Shown here in pieces: positions 8,420-17,476 of a stretch of 64,000 nucleotides of DNA; positions within the stretch are counted from its first letter, which is position 1; each line of letters opens with the position of its first letter. Under the pieces are notes generated by a model. That model saw only the letters and a list, made by a program, of their open reading frames with translations. It was not told the DNA's origin and did no database searches. The translations under genes were made by a program, and so were the position numbers. The stretch comes from Cohnella cholangitidis (GTDB lineage Bacteria; Bacillota; Bacilli; Paenibacillales; Paenibacillaceae). The stretch spans positions 2,567,501 through 2,631,500 of the forward strand of contig NZ_CP041969.1 in the NCBI RefSeq assembly GCF_014107495.1, read 5' to 3'.

Positions 8420-9295
8420 TTACCCTTTGATCGAGCCTAGCAAAGCGCCTTTGGCAAAATGCTTCTGCAAGAACGGGTAGACGATCATGATCGGAAGCGT
8501 CGCCACGACGATAACGGCCATCTTCACCGTCTGATCCGGCGGAGGCACTTCGCCGTCCAGGCTGGAGCCGTACTCGATTCCGCTGGCCAGCACGACGATC
8601 TGTCTTAGCAGCACTTGAATAGGCCACTTATCGCTGCTGTCCAGATACAGAATGGCGTTCAAATAAGTGTTCCAGTACGTTACGGCGTAGAACAGGGAAA
8701 TCGTCGCCAGCACGGGCATGGAGAGCGGAAGCACGATCCGGAAAAAGATCCCGAAATCCGTGCACCCGTCGATCTTCGCCGATTCCTCCAGCCCTTCCGG
8801 GATGTTCTGAAAGAAGTTCTTGAGAATGATCAGATTAAACGCGCTGATCGCGATCGGCAATATAAGCGCGGCGTAGCTGTCGATTAAATTCAGTTCTTTC
8901 ACGACGAGGAAAGTCGGAATAAGCCCTCCGTTGAATAGCATCGTAAAGACGACGCTGAACATAATCGCCTTCCTGCCGTCCAAGTCTTTCCGCGACAAGC
9001 CGTAGGCCATCATCGAAGAGATGAGCATGCTGAATAACGTTCCGATCAGCGTCACGAGAACGGATACCGACATCGCCTTAAATATCGTATTGGTTGAAAA
9101 AATAAACCGATAAGCGTCCAAGCTCCAGATCTTCGGAACGATCACGAACTTGTTGACGGCCAGTTCCGCGCTCGTCGTGAACGAGCCTGCAAGCACATGA
9201 ATGAAAGGCAGGAACGATACCAGGGCAAAAGCGAACAGTATCGAATAATTGAAAACCGAGAATATTCTTCCGCCTAACGTACGATCCTCTACCAT
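8420..9295 (-). CDS. carbohydrate ABC transporter permease, LplC/YtcP-like
   Basis: 291-residue permease with six membrane helices and the EAA-type cytoplasmic loop EESAKIDGCTDFGIFFRIVLP (about residues 182-202). Length and the FLQKHFAKGALLGSIKG C-terminus are typical of the LplC/YtcP family. That family serves Firmicutes importers for pectin and plant-polymer oligosaccharides and shares one ATPase encoded elsewhere. It sits 21 bases after the LplB-like permease with an AGGAGGA ribosome site, and 24 bases before GH105. Confidence 0.92.
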   Translation of the reverse strand: MVEDRTLGGRIFSVFNYSILFAFALVSFLPFIHVLAGSFTTSAELAVNKFVIVPKIWSLDAYRFIFSTNTIFKAMSVSVLVTLIGTLFSMLISSMMAYGLSRKDLDGRKAIMFSVVFTMLFNGGLIPTFLVVKELNLIDSYAALILPIAISAFNLIILKNFFQNIPEGLEESAKIDGCTDFGIFFRIVLPLSMPVLATISLFYAVTYWNTYLNAILYLDSSDKWPIQVLLRQIVVLASGIEYGSSLDGEVPPPDQTVKMAVIVVATLPIMIVYPFLQKHFAKGALLGSIKG

Positions 9296-9316
9296 CTGTT
9301 GTCCTCCTCCCGCCGA

Positions 9317-10285
9317 TTAATAAACGCCGTCTTCCCCCATTTTACGAGCGAGCCTATTGGCAGCCATAACCAGCACGATTCCGATGAACGATTTGAAAAA
9401 TCCGATCGCGGCGCTATAGCTGAACTGGCCTTGTCTTAACCCGGCCGTAAACACGTAAGTATCGATAATTTCGGCTACGTCGCGGTTCATCGAATTGAGT
9501 AGCAAGTATACATGCTCGAATCCTAACTCCAGCACGTCGCCGATCTTCAGGATCAACAGCACGATAATAACGCTTCGGATAGCCGGCAGCGTAATATTCC
9601 AAATTTGTCTAAGCCGATTCGCCCCGTCCATTCGGGCGGCTTCGTACTGTTCAACGTCTATCGAGGCAATCGCCGCCAAATAAATAATCGTTCCCCAGCC
9701 CGCTTCGCGCCAGATGACCTGAATGATGTAAGTCGGTCTGAACCACTCCACGTTGAGCAGAAAATTAATTTTCTCGAACCCCAAATAAGCGATTAACTCG
9801 TTGATAATGCCGCCATCCTCCGTCAACATTACGAAGCTGATGGAAGCGATAATGACCCACGACATGAAATGCGGAATGTAGATCAGGGTCTGCACCGTTT
9901 TCTTGAACGCGGAAATCCGAACTTCATTGAGCAGCAACGCCAGAATGATCGGAACAGGGAAGAAAAACAACAAGTTCATGCCGAACAAAATAAGCGTATT
10001 GCTTAGGATTTGAAGGAAATCCGGTTCGTTGAACAACCTCTCGAAGTGTTTAAAGCCCACCCATTCGCTGCCGGCGATGCCTTTGAACGGTTTAAAGTCC
10101 TGGAACGAGATGACAAGCCCGTACATGGGCGCATACTTGAAAATCAAGAAATACAAGAGACCGGGGAAAATCATCACATAAAGCCACTTATTCCTCTTTA
10201 GGCGCCTGCTTAATTCGCTGCTTCGCTGCTTGCGTATCGGCGACGGCAAAGCTGCCTTGCCTTGTTGAACGCCCGCTTCCTGCAT
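9317..10285 (-). CDS. carbohydrate ABC transporter permease, LplB-like
   Basis: 322-residue permease with six membrane helices, the family entry motif YVMIFPGLLYFLIFKYAPMYG, and an EAA loop at EAARMDGANRLRQIWNITLP. In-frame ATGs also occur at 10294 and further upstream. The GGGAAAGG ribosome site abuts the ATG at 10294 and is correctly spaced (nine bases) for the ATG at 10285, so 10285 is chosen. The gene forms a pair with the LplC-like permease. It is separated from the solute-binding gene by a G+C-rich hairpin, a common way to keep the binding protein more abundant than the permeases. Confidence 0.9.
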   Translation of the reverse strand: MQEAGVQQGKAALPSPIRKQRSSELSRRLKRNKWLYVMIFPGLLYFLIFKYAPMYGLVISFQDFKPFKGIAGSEWVGFKHFERLFNEPDFLQILSNTLILFGMNLLFFFPVPIILALLLNEVRISAFKKTVQTLIYIPHFMSWVIIASISFVMLTEDGGIINELIAYLGFEKINFLLNVEWFRPTYIIQVIWREAGWGTIIYLAAIASIDVEQYEAARMDGANRLRQIWNITLPAIRSVIIVLLILKIGDVLELGFEHVYLLLNSMNRDVAEIIDTYVFTAGLRQGQFSYSAAIGFFKSFIGIVLVMAANRLARKMGEDGVY

Positions 10286-10327
10286 AACATGCATCCTTTC
10301 CCGCGAAAGTCGAAGTTGGAACATTGG

Positions 10328-10354
10328 AAGGGCTCCCCCGCCCATGCGGGCGAG
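10328..10354 (-). promoter_or_regulatory. intercistronic hairpin between binding-protein and permease genes
   Basis: On the minus strand CTCGCCCGC and GGGCGGGGGAG can pair around a short loop without a following T run. A hairpin here would protect the 3' end of the binding-protein message or partly stop transcription into the permease genes. Confidence 0.4.
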
Positions 10355-10398
10355 GGTAAGCCGCTATTAAAACCTGATTCGGGTATCGGGCCGGTCCG

Positions 10399-11952
10399 TT
10401 ATTTCTTAGCCGCCGCGTTGATTTCCTCGATGATTTTATCCCCGCCGCGCGACTTCCAGTCGTCCACCATCTTCTTGAACCCTGCCAAATCGATGCTGCC
10501 GTACATGTACTTGTAAGTCGCGTCTTTAATGATCTCTTGCAACTGCACGCCTTGCGCCGTGTTGGTAGCGGAATCCAATGCGGCCGCCGGATCGGCGATC
10601 GCGATCTTCGCGTTCTCGATCGTGAATTGCTCCGCGCGAATTCTAGCTTCCAAAGTGTGGTAAGCTTCCAACTGGCCGTTCGTTTCCGGTTCTCCGATGA
10701 GGCTGTCTTTGAAGCCCTTGACTTCGCGTTCGATTTTTTCCTTGTCGTCGAGCTCCTTCGCTTTGCCGTCGACTACCTCGTAGTGGGTGCCCTCGATTCC
10801 CCAGAACAGCGTGTTGGCCACTTCGGGAGTCATCATTTTGTCGTAGAAAGCGAGAATTTTCTTCAGCTCGGCTTCGTCTTTGACAGCGGTTTTCGGGAAC
10901 AGCAAGACGTTGTTATAACCCGGGATCGACCATGAGGTCGCTTGCCCGCTCGGTCCTTTGATAAGGGCTTGCGTATCGACTACGGCTTCCGGTACGTTTT
11001 TGACCAAGTCGCGCTGCAGTTGATTCACATCCGACATCGCGCCGATATAGATACCCGCTTCGCCGCTCGTGAACAGGCTGACTTGGTCGGTTTTGCTAGT
11101 GGCCGCGAAGTCTTTGTTCATATATCCGCCGTCGCGGAACTTCTTGATGTAGTCCATCGTGTCGATGTACTGCTGGAACATGAACTCAGGTTGCAGCTGG
11201 CCGTCTTGCTCGCCCCAGTTATTCGGAGTGCCGAACCAGGAAGCGACCGTTTTGAAGGCTCCGTAGATCAGATCGTTCCGATCCGCGAGCCCGATCGTGT
11301 CGTCCTTTTTGTCGCCGTCCGGGTCTTTCTCCGTGAATTGCTTAGCCATCTCGAGCAGATCGTCCACGGTTTCCGGCGCTTTCAGCCCCAGCTTATCCGC
11401 CCAGTCTTTCCGGTATATAATCCCTTGGCGGGCGAGCGGCCTACCGATGTACAGCGTATACAGCTTGCCGTCGACTTTCGTATTGTTAAGGGTAAACTCT
11501 TTTAACTTGCTTAAGTTCGGGAACTCGCCGAGATAAGGTCCGATCTCCCAGAACTGTCCGTCTCTGATCGCATCCTTCATCAGCAGGAACGTCGCTTGGT
11601 TCTTCAAATAAGTGACCTGAGGCAACGAGCCCGTCGCGAACGAAGCGTTTAATTTCTCTTCATACGTGTCTGCCGGGAAAAACTGATACGTCAGTTCGGT
11701 GTTCGTCAATCTTTCGATTTCCTTCTCTACCGTATCCGGCGGGGTTTCGGCAATGTTAAGAGGCAGCATGATCGTAATCTTCGTCGGTCCCTCCGCCTCC
11801 GGCGCTTTCGACTCCGCGGCCTTAGACGCGCTAGGGCTGCTATTCGAGGATGATGCCGCAGGCTCTTCCTTGTTTTTGCTTGCGCATGCCGCAAGCGCTA
11901 AGCTAAATACCAACACCAGGCTAAGCAGGACCGATACGCTTTTTCTCTTCAT
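10399..11952 (-). CDS. LplA-type extracellular solute-binding lipoprotein 1
   Basis: 517-residue lipoprotein. The signal peptide ends in the lipobox LALAAC (Cys23), followed by a Ser/Ala-rich linker and a bacterial extracellular solute-binding domain. It captures the oligosaccharide outside the membrane and delivers it to the LplB/LplC permeases encoded next. The segment KDPDGDKKDDTIGLADRND (about residues 210-228) is an EF-hand-like calcium loop seen in this family. The protein is clearly paralogous to the second binding protein three genes upstream (shared GLADRNDLI and FGTPNNW). AGG-rich ribosome site and ATG are well placed. Confidence 0.93.
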   Translation of the reverse strand: MKRKSVSVLLSLVLVFSLALAACASKNKEEPAASSSNSSPSASKAAESKAPEAEGPTKITIMLPLNIAETPPDTVEKEIERLTNTELTYQFFPADTYEEKLNASFATGSLPQVTYLKNQATFLLMKDAIRDGQFWEIGPYLGEFPNLSKLKEFTLNNTKVDGKLYTLYIGRPLARQGIIYRKDWADKLGLKAPETVDDLLEMAKQFTEKDPDGDKKDDTIGLADRNDLIYGAFKTVASWFGTPNNWGEQDGQLQPEFMFQQYIDTMDYIKKFRDGGYMNKDFAATSKTDQVSLFTSGEAGIYIGAMSDVNQLQRDLVKNVPEAVVDTQALIKGPSGQATSWSIPGYNNVLLFPKTAVKDEAELKKILAFYDKMMTPEVANTLFWGIEGTHYEVVDGKAKELDDKEKIEREVKGFKDSLIGEPETNGQLEAYHTLEARIRAEQFTIENAKIAIADPAAALDSATNTAQGVQLQEIIKDATYKYMYGSIDLAGFKKMVDDWKSRGGDKIIEEINAAAKK

Positions 11953-12113
11953 ACCGCTATGACCTCCAAAAGGGATTTGTGTGCTACAACTCCGACTTTA
12001 GAGGCAGCCCGAAATTACGTATACAATCATTTGCTCACTTCGCCGCGCTCCCGGGCGGCATCTAACATAATGATTATTTTTCGGCCGGATGACACGACAA
12101 CCGGGAATACGAA

Positions 12114-12139
12114 AGGCCCATGCGAATGCGCACGGGCCT
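12114..12139 (-). terminator. hairpin downstream of propeller lipoprotein gene
   Basis: Arms AGGCCCATGCG (12114-12124) and CGCACGGGCCT (12129-12139) make an 11-bp stem with one wobble pair and a four-base loop. It lies 45 bases past the stop of the leftward lipoprotein gene. The following T content is low, so termination may be partial. Confidence 0.5.
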
Positions 12140-12183
12140 CGAAGATAATCCTTTGCAAAACTATTTTGCCGGAAATCCGCCCT

Positions 12184-13275
12184 CTACTCCGAAACCGTTA
12201 TCCGCAATTCCTCTTCCACGTCCGTCTTATAGTCGTGTTTCGCGTAGACGAGTTCGGAATCGTTGTTCCATTGTACGGGAGAATAGTCCGTATGATCGTC
12301 GGCTTGAATCAACTTACGTTCGGTGAAATCGGACAAATCCATTACCCATAGCTCTAGCGTTTCGCCGACTTCGTAGTCGTTCTTCTGTTCCGAGCTTATT
12401 CCGCTCGTTCGCGCGTACGCGACCCGCTTGGAATTCGGAGAAATCAACGCCTCGTTCGCGTAGCCGAAATACTCGCTTAGCTTTCCCGAAGCTACCTGAT
12501 ACAGTTGTCCGCCCCTTAAGACGCTTGTACCCGAATCGAGCAGCAAAACCTTCGAATCGGAAGCCCATTGAAAGTAGTAGGTGTCCGGTTCCACGGGAAT
12601 CTCGACCGCGGATTCGTCGCTTGCTTTCCAAGCGTAAACTTTAGATTCATACTCGATTCCTTGGCAGTACGCAATGGTTTGATAGTCCGGCGACCACTCG
12701 ATATTATAAACATTCTCTAGAGCATACAGCTTTCGCTCCAACCCATTCATTTGCTTCAGTCGCGCCGGATCGACGGGATCGCCGGGCGGCGCCTCAGTAG
12801 CCGCAGGATAGGTCGCGGAGTCAAACACGTTATAATAGAGGACCTGACCGTCCTCTCCGTTCACGTATACGTCCCCGGTTTCGTAATCGTAATAACGATA
12901 GTCGCGGGCATAATCGTCCGAAGGCAACGGAGTATAATAAATGATCCGCTTGCTATCCGCCAATTCCCCGTCGTACGCCCCTCCTTGAAACCCTTCGATC
13001 TCGCGAATAAGCGCCAGAACCGGATAAGGCGTCGGCTTGTCGCCTTTTTTCAATTCATCCAACGGATTCTCCCCGCCCGGAGCCGCTTCGCCTGACGGTC
13101 GTACCGTCTCCGATGGCGATGCGGCCTCGCTCGTCTCGACCGCGGTTGCGACGGCGAGGCCGCCGGAGTCGACGATGGCGTCTCCGTTGACGCGGTCGCC
13201 GCATCCGATCAATGCAATAAGCAAGACCACTATCACGGTTAAAGCAATCCAGTGTTTCAACTTCGTCCCCCCCAT
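12184..13275 (-). CDS. beta-propeller-like lipoprotein of unknown function
   Basis: About 363 residues. A short signal sequence ends in the lipobox LIALIGC, followed by a Ser/Glu-rich linker. The rest carries WD40/TolB-like repeats recognisable from IEWSPDYQTIAYC, FQWASDSKVLLL, ALISPNSKRVAY and VQWNNDSELVYA. The protein is anchored outside the membrane and may bind sugars or partner proteins. A longer reading exists, but it would overlap the upstream gene. The ATG at 13275 has a weak ribosome site, while a TTG at 13260 follows GGGGGGG and is a realistic alternative start. It sits between two solute-binding genes, suggesting a role in the same uptake system. Confidence 0.75.
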   Translation of the reverse strand: MGGTKLKHWIALTVIVVLLIALIGCGDRVNGDAIVDSGGLAVATAVETSEAASPSETVRPSGEAAPGGENPLDELKKGDKPTPYPVLALIREIEGFQGGAYDGELADSKRIIYYTPLPSDDYARDYRYYDYETGDVYVNGEDGQVLYYNVFDSATYPAATEAPPGDPVDPARLKQMNGLERKLYALENVYNIEWSPDYQTIAYCQGIEYESKVYAWKASDESAVEIPVEPDTYYFQWASDSKVLLLDSGTSVLRGGQLYQVASGKLSEYFGYANEALISPNSKRVAYARTSGISSEQKNDYEVGETLELWVMDLSDFTERKLIQADDHTDYSPVQWNNDSELVYAKHDYKTDVEEELRITVSE

Positions 13276-13361
13276 TGCCAAAAATATCCTATATGCAAAC
13301 CATAATACCACACGGCGCGAATAGAGCTCCCCCTCTCCATAAAAAAACAGCAACGCAGGAG

Positions 13362-14885
13362 TTACCCCGCGTCGCCGTTGCCGAAATAATCTTGCGTATA
13401 CTCTTGAATGACCTTGCTGCCTCCGCTTCTTTTCCACCGTTCGATTTCTTGCCGGTAACCGGCTTCGTCCAGATGACCGAGCATGTAATTGTATGTCGCG
13501 TCCGATATGATTTTATACAACTCTACGTTTTTCTCGTCATAGGTTTTCGATTTCAAACCCTCAGTCGGATCGCGCACGATAAACTTCTCGTTATCCTCGC
13601 TCAATCGTTCGGCCGTCTCGGTTAGGCTGTCTTGCTTAGCTACTTTCATGATGTTCGGGTTACTCAAATCGGCGATCATCAGAGTATAGAGGACGCTCAA
13701 CTCGTTCGCCCTCAGCTCTTGGCTATCTTCCGGCAACACGACCTGATTACCTTCGAGCTTATAGTGGCGTCCCTCGAAACCATACTTCATCAGATTGGCA
13801 ACGTCCTTCTCCATCGACCGATCGAAAAATTCCAAAGTTTGCAACAGTTCCTCTTCGGTCTTAATCGCTTTCTTGGAAAAGAGATATAACCCGTTGAAAT
13901 TGGGGATCGACCATATTCGATAGCCGAGCGGACCCTCTATTCGGTTGACCAGCGCAAAGCGCGCCTCCGGATTCACGAGCTCTGCCGCATCCGCTAGCCG
14001 CTGGACATCCAGCATGCTTCCGATATAGACGCCCACTTGCCCGCGAATGAACAGATTTCTCTGAACCTCCTTGCTGGTGACGGCGAAGTCCTGATTGATG
14101 ATACGCTGCTCATACAATTTCCGCATGAAGTTCATCGTATCCATGTATTGCGGAGTCGCGAATTCCGGAATAAGTTCATGTCCGGAAACGAGCCAGTTGT
14201 TCGGAGTCCCGAAATAAGAGCTTAGCGTCTTGAATACCCCGAAAATCAGATCGTTGCGGTCCGCCAATCCGAACGTATCCGCCTTGCCGTTGCCGTCGGG
14301 ATCCTCGTAAGTAAACGCCTTCATCACCTCGTACAGCTCGTCGATCGTCCGCGGCTTGCCCAGCTTCAACCGTTCGAGCCAATCCTCCCGGATAATAATC
14401 CCTTGCCTGGAGGAAAGCCTCTCCGTATATAATCCGTAAATCTTGCCATCCAACGCGGATTGATTAAGAATATCCTCGTCCAGTTGCCTTAGGTTCGGGA
14501 ATCGGTCCAAATACGGCCCGATCTCCCAGAAGGCGCCCGAGCGTACCGAATTTTTCACCAAATTGTAATCCGTATATTTAACGAACGTCGCTTTCTTCAA
14601 TGAGTTGGTCATCAAGGACGTATTCATTTTGTCCGAGTAGATGCCGTCAGGCACCCATTCGATGTCCAATCTCGTATTCGTCAGCTTCTCTATTTCGTCG
14701 ATAATGGCAGGATCTGGAGCATGAGGAAAATGCAATGGAGCCATGATGCTGACGACGGGACGGTCATCGAGGTCCCCTGCGGCCTCCTTCCGACCCATGC
14801 ACGAAGATAACAACAGAGTCGCTAACAACAAACCGAGCAACGAGCGAGTTTTTCTGGAGAAGCCTTTCGGATCGCCGGATATCAT
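13362..14885 (-). CDS. LplA-type extracellular solute-binding lipoprotein 2
   Basis: 507-residue lipoprotein with lipobox TLLLSSC and a full-length solute-binding domain. It parallels binding protein 1 along its length: KLTNTRL, GAFWEIGPYLDRFPNLRQL, the calcium-loop-like DPDGNGKADTFGLADRND, and SYFGTPNNW. The pair looks like a tandem duplication with divergence, so the two may recognise different fragments or one may serve a signalling role. It is the first gene of the leftward unit. An AAGGGGG ribosome site precedes the ATG, and it is divergent from the AraC-type sensor at 15007. Confidence 0.92.
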   Translation of the reverse strand: MISGDPKGFSRKTRSLLGLLLATLLLSSCMGRKEAAGDLDDRPVVSIMAPLHFPHAPDPAIIDEIEKLTNTRLDIEWVPDGIYSDKMNTSLMTNSLKKATFVKYTDYNLVKNSVRSGAFWEIGPYLDRFPNLRQLDEDILNQSALDGKIYGLYTERLSSRQGIIIREDWLERLKLGKPRTIDELYEVMKAFTYEDPDGNGKADTFGLADRNDLIFGVFKTLSSYFGTPNNWLVSGHELIPEFATPQYMDTMNFMRKLYEQRIINQDFAVTSKEVQRNLFIRGQVGVYIGSMLDVQRLADAAELVNPEARFALVNRIEGPLGYRIWSIPNFNGLYLFSKKAIKTEEELLQTLEFFDRSMEKDVANLMKYGFEGRHYKLEGNQVVLPEDSQELRANELSVLYTLMIADLSNPNIMKVAKQDSLTETAERLSEDNEKFIVRDPTEGLKSKTYDEKNVELYKIISDATYNYMLGHLDEAGYRQEIERWKRSGGSKVIQEYTQDYFGNGDAG

Positions 14886-14990
14886 CGTAAACCCCCTTCA
14901 GCTAGCCTGATTACGCGTAATTCTAAGAAGATGATTATAGACGAGCGAGATGATTATTGTCCCGATCGGATCGGAAGATTACAATTAAGC

Positions 14991-15004
14991 TATCTTCGAA
15001 GATA
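14991..15004. promoter_or_regulatory. perfect 14-bp palindrome upstream of the AraC-type sensor gene
   Basis: TATCTTCGAAGATA is fully palindromic and sits in the divergent gap just before the sensor start. It could be a regulator site, but it also overlaps the ribosome-site region of the sensor gene. Confidence 0.3.
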
Positions 15005-15006
15005 AG

Positions 15007-17324
15007 GTGTTGGCTCTTATGCGCTCATTCAGTTTCCTGACCAAAATGACTATCTTCGGATTTTTGTTAAGTACGCTTCCGGTTCTTTTCATCGGTATTT
15101 TTTCCTATGCGACTTCTTCCAGCGAAATTCAAAATCATGTAAACAAAGGAAAATTGCAACTCCTCTATCAAATCAATGCCAATGTAGAACAAATTCTAAC
15201 GACTGTCAACCATACGTTAAACCAGACGATCAACTCCACCGTGCTCAAAAAAGCGATGGGCAACCCGTTAACCGTAAACGATTTCATGATCTACGACAAC
15301 ATTCGGACCGAGCTTCGTCACATGCAATCGTTCGATACGAAGGTCGAGGACGTGATTCTCGTCAACGAGCGTCAAAATTGGATGATTAAAAACTCCGGAC
15401 TATACGCGTTCGACCAATACGAGCATTACGACGCTTTGAGCGAGCTAGCGCAAATAAACGACATGAGCAATTGGACGCTTAACCCGACTCGCTGGTTCTA
15501 CAGCGAGGAGAACTCGGCCAACGTCATCTGCGAGTATAGCATCAGCTTGATCAAGAAGCTTCCGTTGACCGGCTTAGAGAAACATGGGTTAGCGATCGCC
15601 AACATTCCGACTTGCGGCCTTCAGGATTTGTTGAACAACGACCCGGAGCAAGAAGACCGGATCATGATCGCGGACGAGAATTATCGCGTTCTCATCCATC
15701 CCGACCAATCCTTAATCGGCAAACCGCTCACGGCGACAGGCTTCCAATCCGCGGATGAACTGAAGAACCCTTCCGGGCAGTTCACGACGAAGATCGATCA
15801 AAGCTCTTATTCCGTCGCCTATTACCGCTCCCCGTTTAACGGTTGGATCTACCTATCGTTCACTTCGATCGCCAGCCTGACGCAGGAGTCCAACAAAATC
15901 GGCATGTATACGCTGATCGTCTGCGTATTCATGCTGCTTGTGACGATGTTGCTTGCCTGGCTCGGCTCCCGTCGCATGTATTCTCCGATCCAAGTTCTGC
16001 TCCAGCAGATCGATAACGGACTTCCGGGCATCCGCAAGCGCAAATCGAATGAATTCCAAGTGATCGGGGAACAAATGCAGCATTTATTCCAATCCAAGTC
16101 CCGACTCGAGAAGGAAGTCCATCAACATATCGACCAAGTTCGAACCTTCTTTCTCATCAAAGCGTTCCAAGACAACGTTAAGCGCGGCGACTTGCCGGAG
16201 CAATTGCAGCGGTTCGGATACGGCAACCAGCTTCGGGAATGGAGAACGATGGTCGCGCTCGCGCTGCAGATGACACGTTGGAGGGCACCCGATACGAGAA
16301 AAGGGACATGGACCTTCTGCTCTTCGCCATTCACAACATCATCGAGGAGATGATTCCTGCCGCCCGAAGATTATCGCCCGTCACGATCGATTACACGGTC
16401 GTTACCTTGCTAGGCAGCTCGTCCGACGATTCCGGGGAGTTCAACGACTGGTTGTATTCGATCACCGAGCGGTTGCAGCAAAATATCCAGAGCTATCTCG
16501 GCCTGCAAGTCAGCATCGGGATGAGCCTTACGTTCCATTCCTTCTCCAGCCTTGCCATCGCTTACCGGGAAGGCTTGGAAGCCTTGAAACACCGGCTTAA
16601 GCTGGGCAAAGGCATCATCATCCAGTACGAGAACATCAATTCCGGCAATCATTACTTGAACATGAACTACCCTAACCATCTCGAGAACGAATTAATAGAC
16701 GCGATCAAACTGGCGGAAAAGGATAAAGCCAAGGAGCTGCTCGGGCAATTCCTGCTGCCCGTGTTTTCGGCGGAAATGTCGCCGCAGGAATACCAGCTCC
16801 CGTTGGCGCGGCTGCTGAATAACCTGCTGATCGTCATGCAGGAATCCGGCATCAGCCTTAATCAAATCCATCCGGCCAAAGGCTCTTTGTACGAAGAATT
16901 GTTGGATCTGAACACGGTACCCGAAATTCAGGACTGGTTCTGGACGAATGTCATCTATCCGATGGTCCGGGTATTCCGGGACAGGCAGGAAGCGCAGTAT
17001 CATAATATTTCCGAGAAGGTCATCGACCTTGTCCAACATTATTACGATACCGATCTGACGCTGGAGGATTGCGCGTCGCGGCTGCACTACAACGCCAATT
17101 ATTTAAGCAGCGTATTCCGTAAGGAAACCCAGATTTCCTTTACCGAATACTTAACCTCCTACCGGTTCAACATGGCTAAGAAATGGCTGGCCGAAACCGA
17201 CATGCCGATCAAGGACATCGCTTCCCGGCTCCGGTACAACAACCCGCAGAACTTCATTCGCTCCTTCCGCAAGCAAGAAGGAATGACTCCCGGCCAGTAT
17301 CGGGATCGGAAGCTGAACGGCTAG
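15007..17324 (+). pseudogene. AraC-family regulator with membrane sensor domain, frameshifted
   Basis: The gene reads as a membrane-anchored AraC/YesN-type regulator broken once. The first frame (15007-16353) supplies a membrane helix (about residues 10-33), an extracytoplasmic Cache-like domain, a second helix (about 300-320) and the start of the linker. The second frame, open to 17324, continues with DTLEGTRYEKRDMDLLLF and ends in the AraC DNA-binding domain (IDLVQHYYDTDLTLEDCASR, then DIASRLRYNNPQNFIRSFRK). One missing G after ATG at 16270-16272 would restore a protein of about 772 residues, equal to the 766-residue paralogue at 35981. It is divergent from the pectin-uptake unit and is its likely activator. 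Sequencing error is possible. Confidence 0.8.
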
Positions 17325-17359
17325 AAGCTTCGTCGCCAATCGACCGCACACTCACTTTA

Positions 17360-17476
17360 TAACGGCACGACGTGCCGTTATTTCCATCAATCTACCGCCC
17401 GCTCGCCCAATAACGGCACCCCGTGCCGTTAATTCCATCAATCTACCGCCCGCTCGCCCAATAACGGCACCCCGTG
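17360..17476. repeat. palindromic repeat array, left part (copies at 17360, 17411, interrupted copy at 17462)
   Basis: The 21-base palindrome consists of arms TAACGGCACG and CGTGCCGTTA around one base, with slight variants. It recurs every 51 bases, separated by a 30-base spacer containing ATCAATCTACCGCCCGCTCG. The third copy is cut after 15 bases by the IS66-family element. Confidence 0.85.

Noticed and set aside
13276..13437. Upstream extension of the propeller lipoprotein
   Set aside because: It would place 54 polar and basic residues before the lipoprotein signal and overlap the second binding-protein gene.
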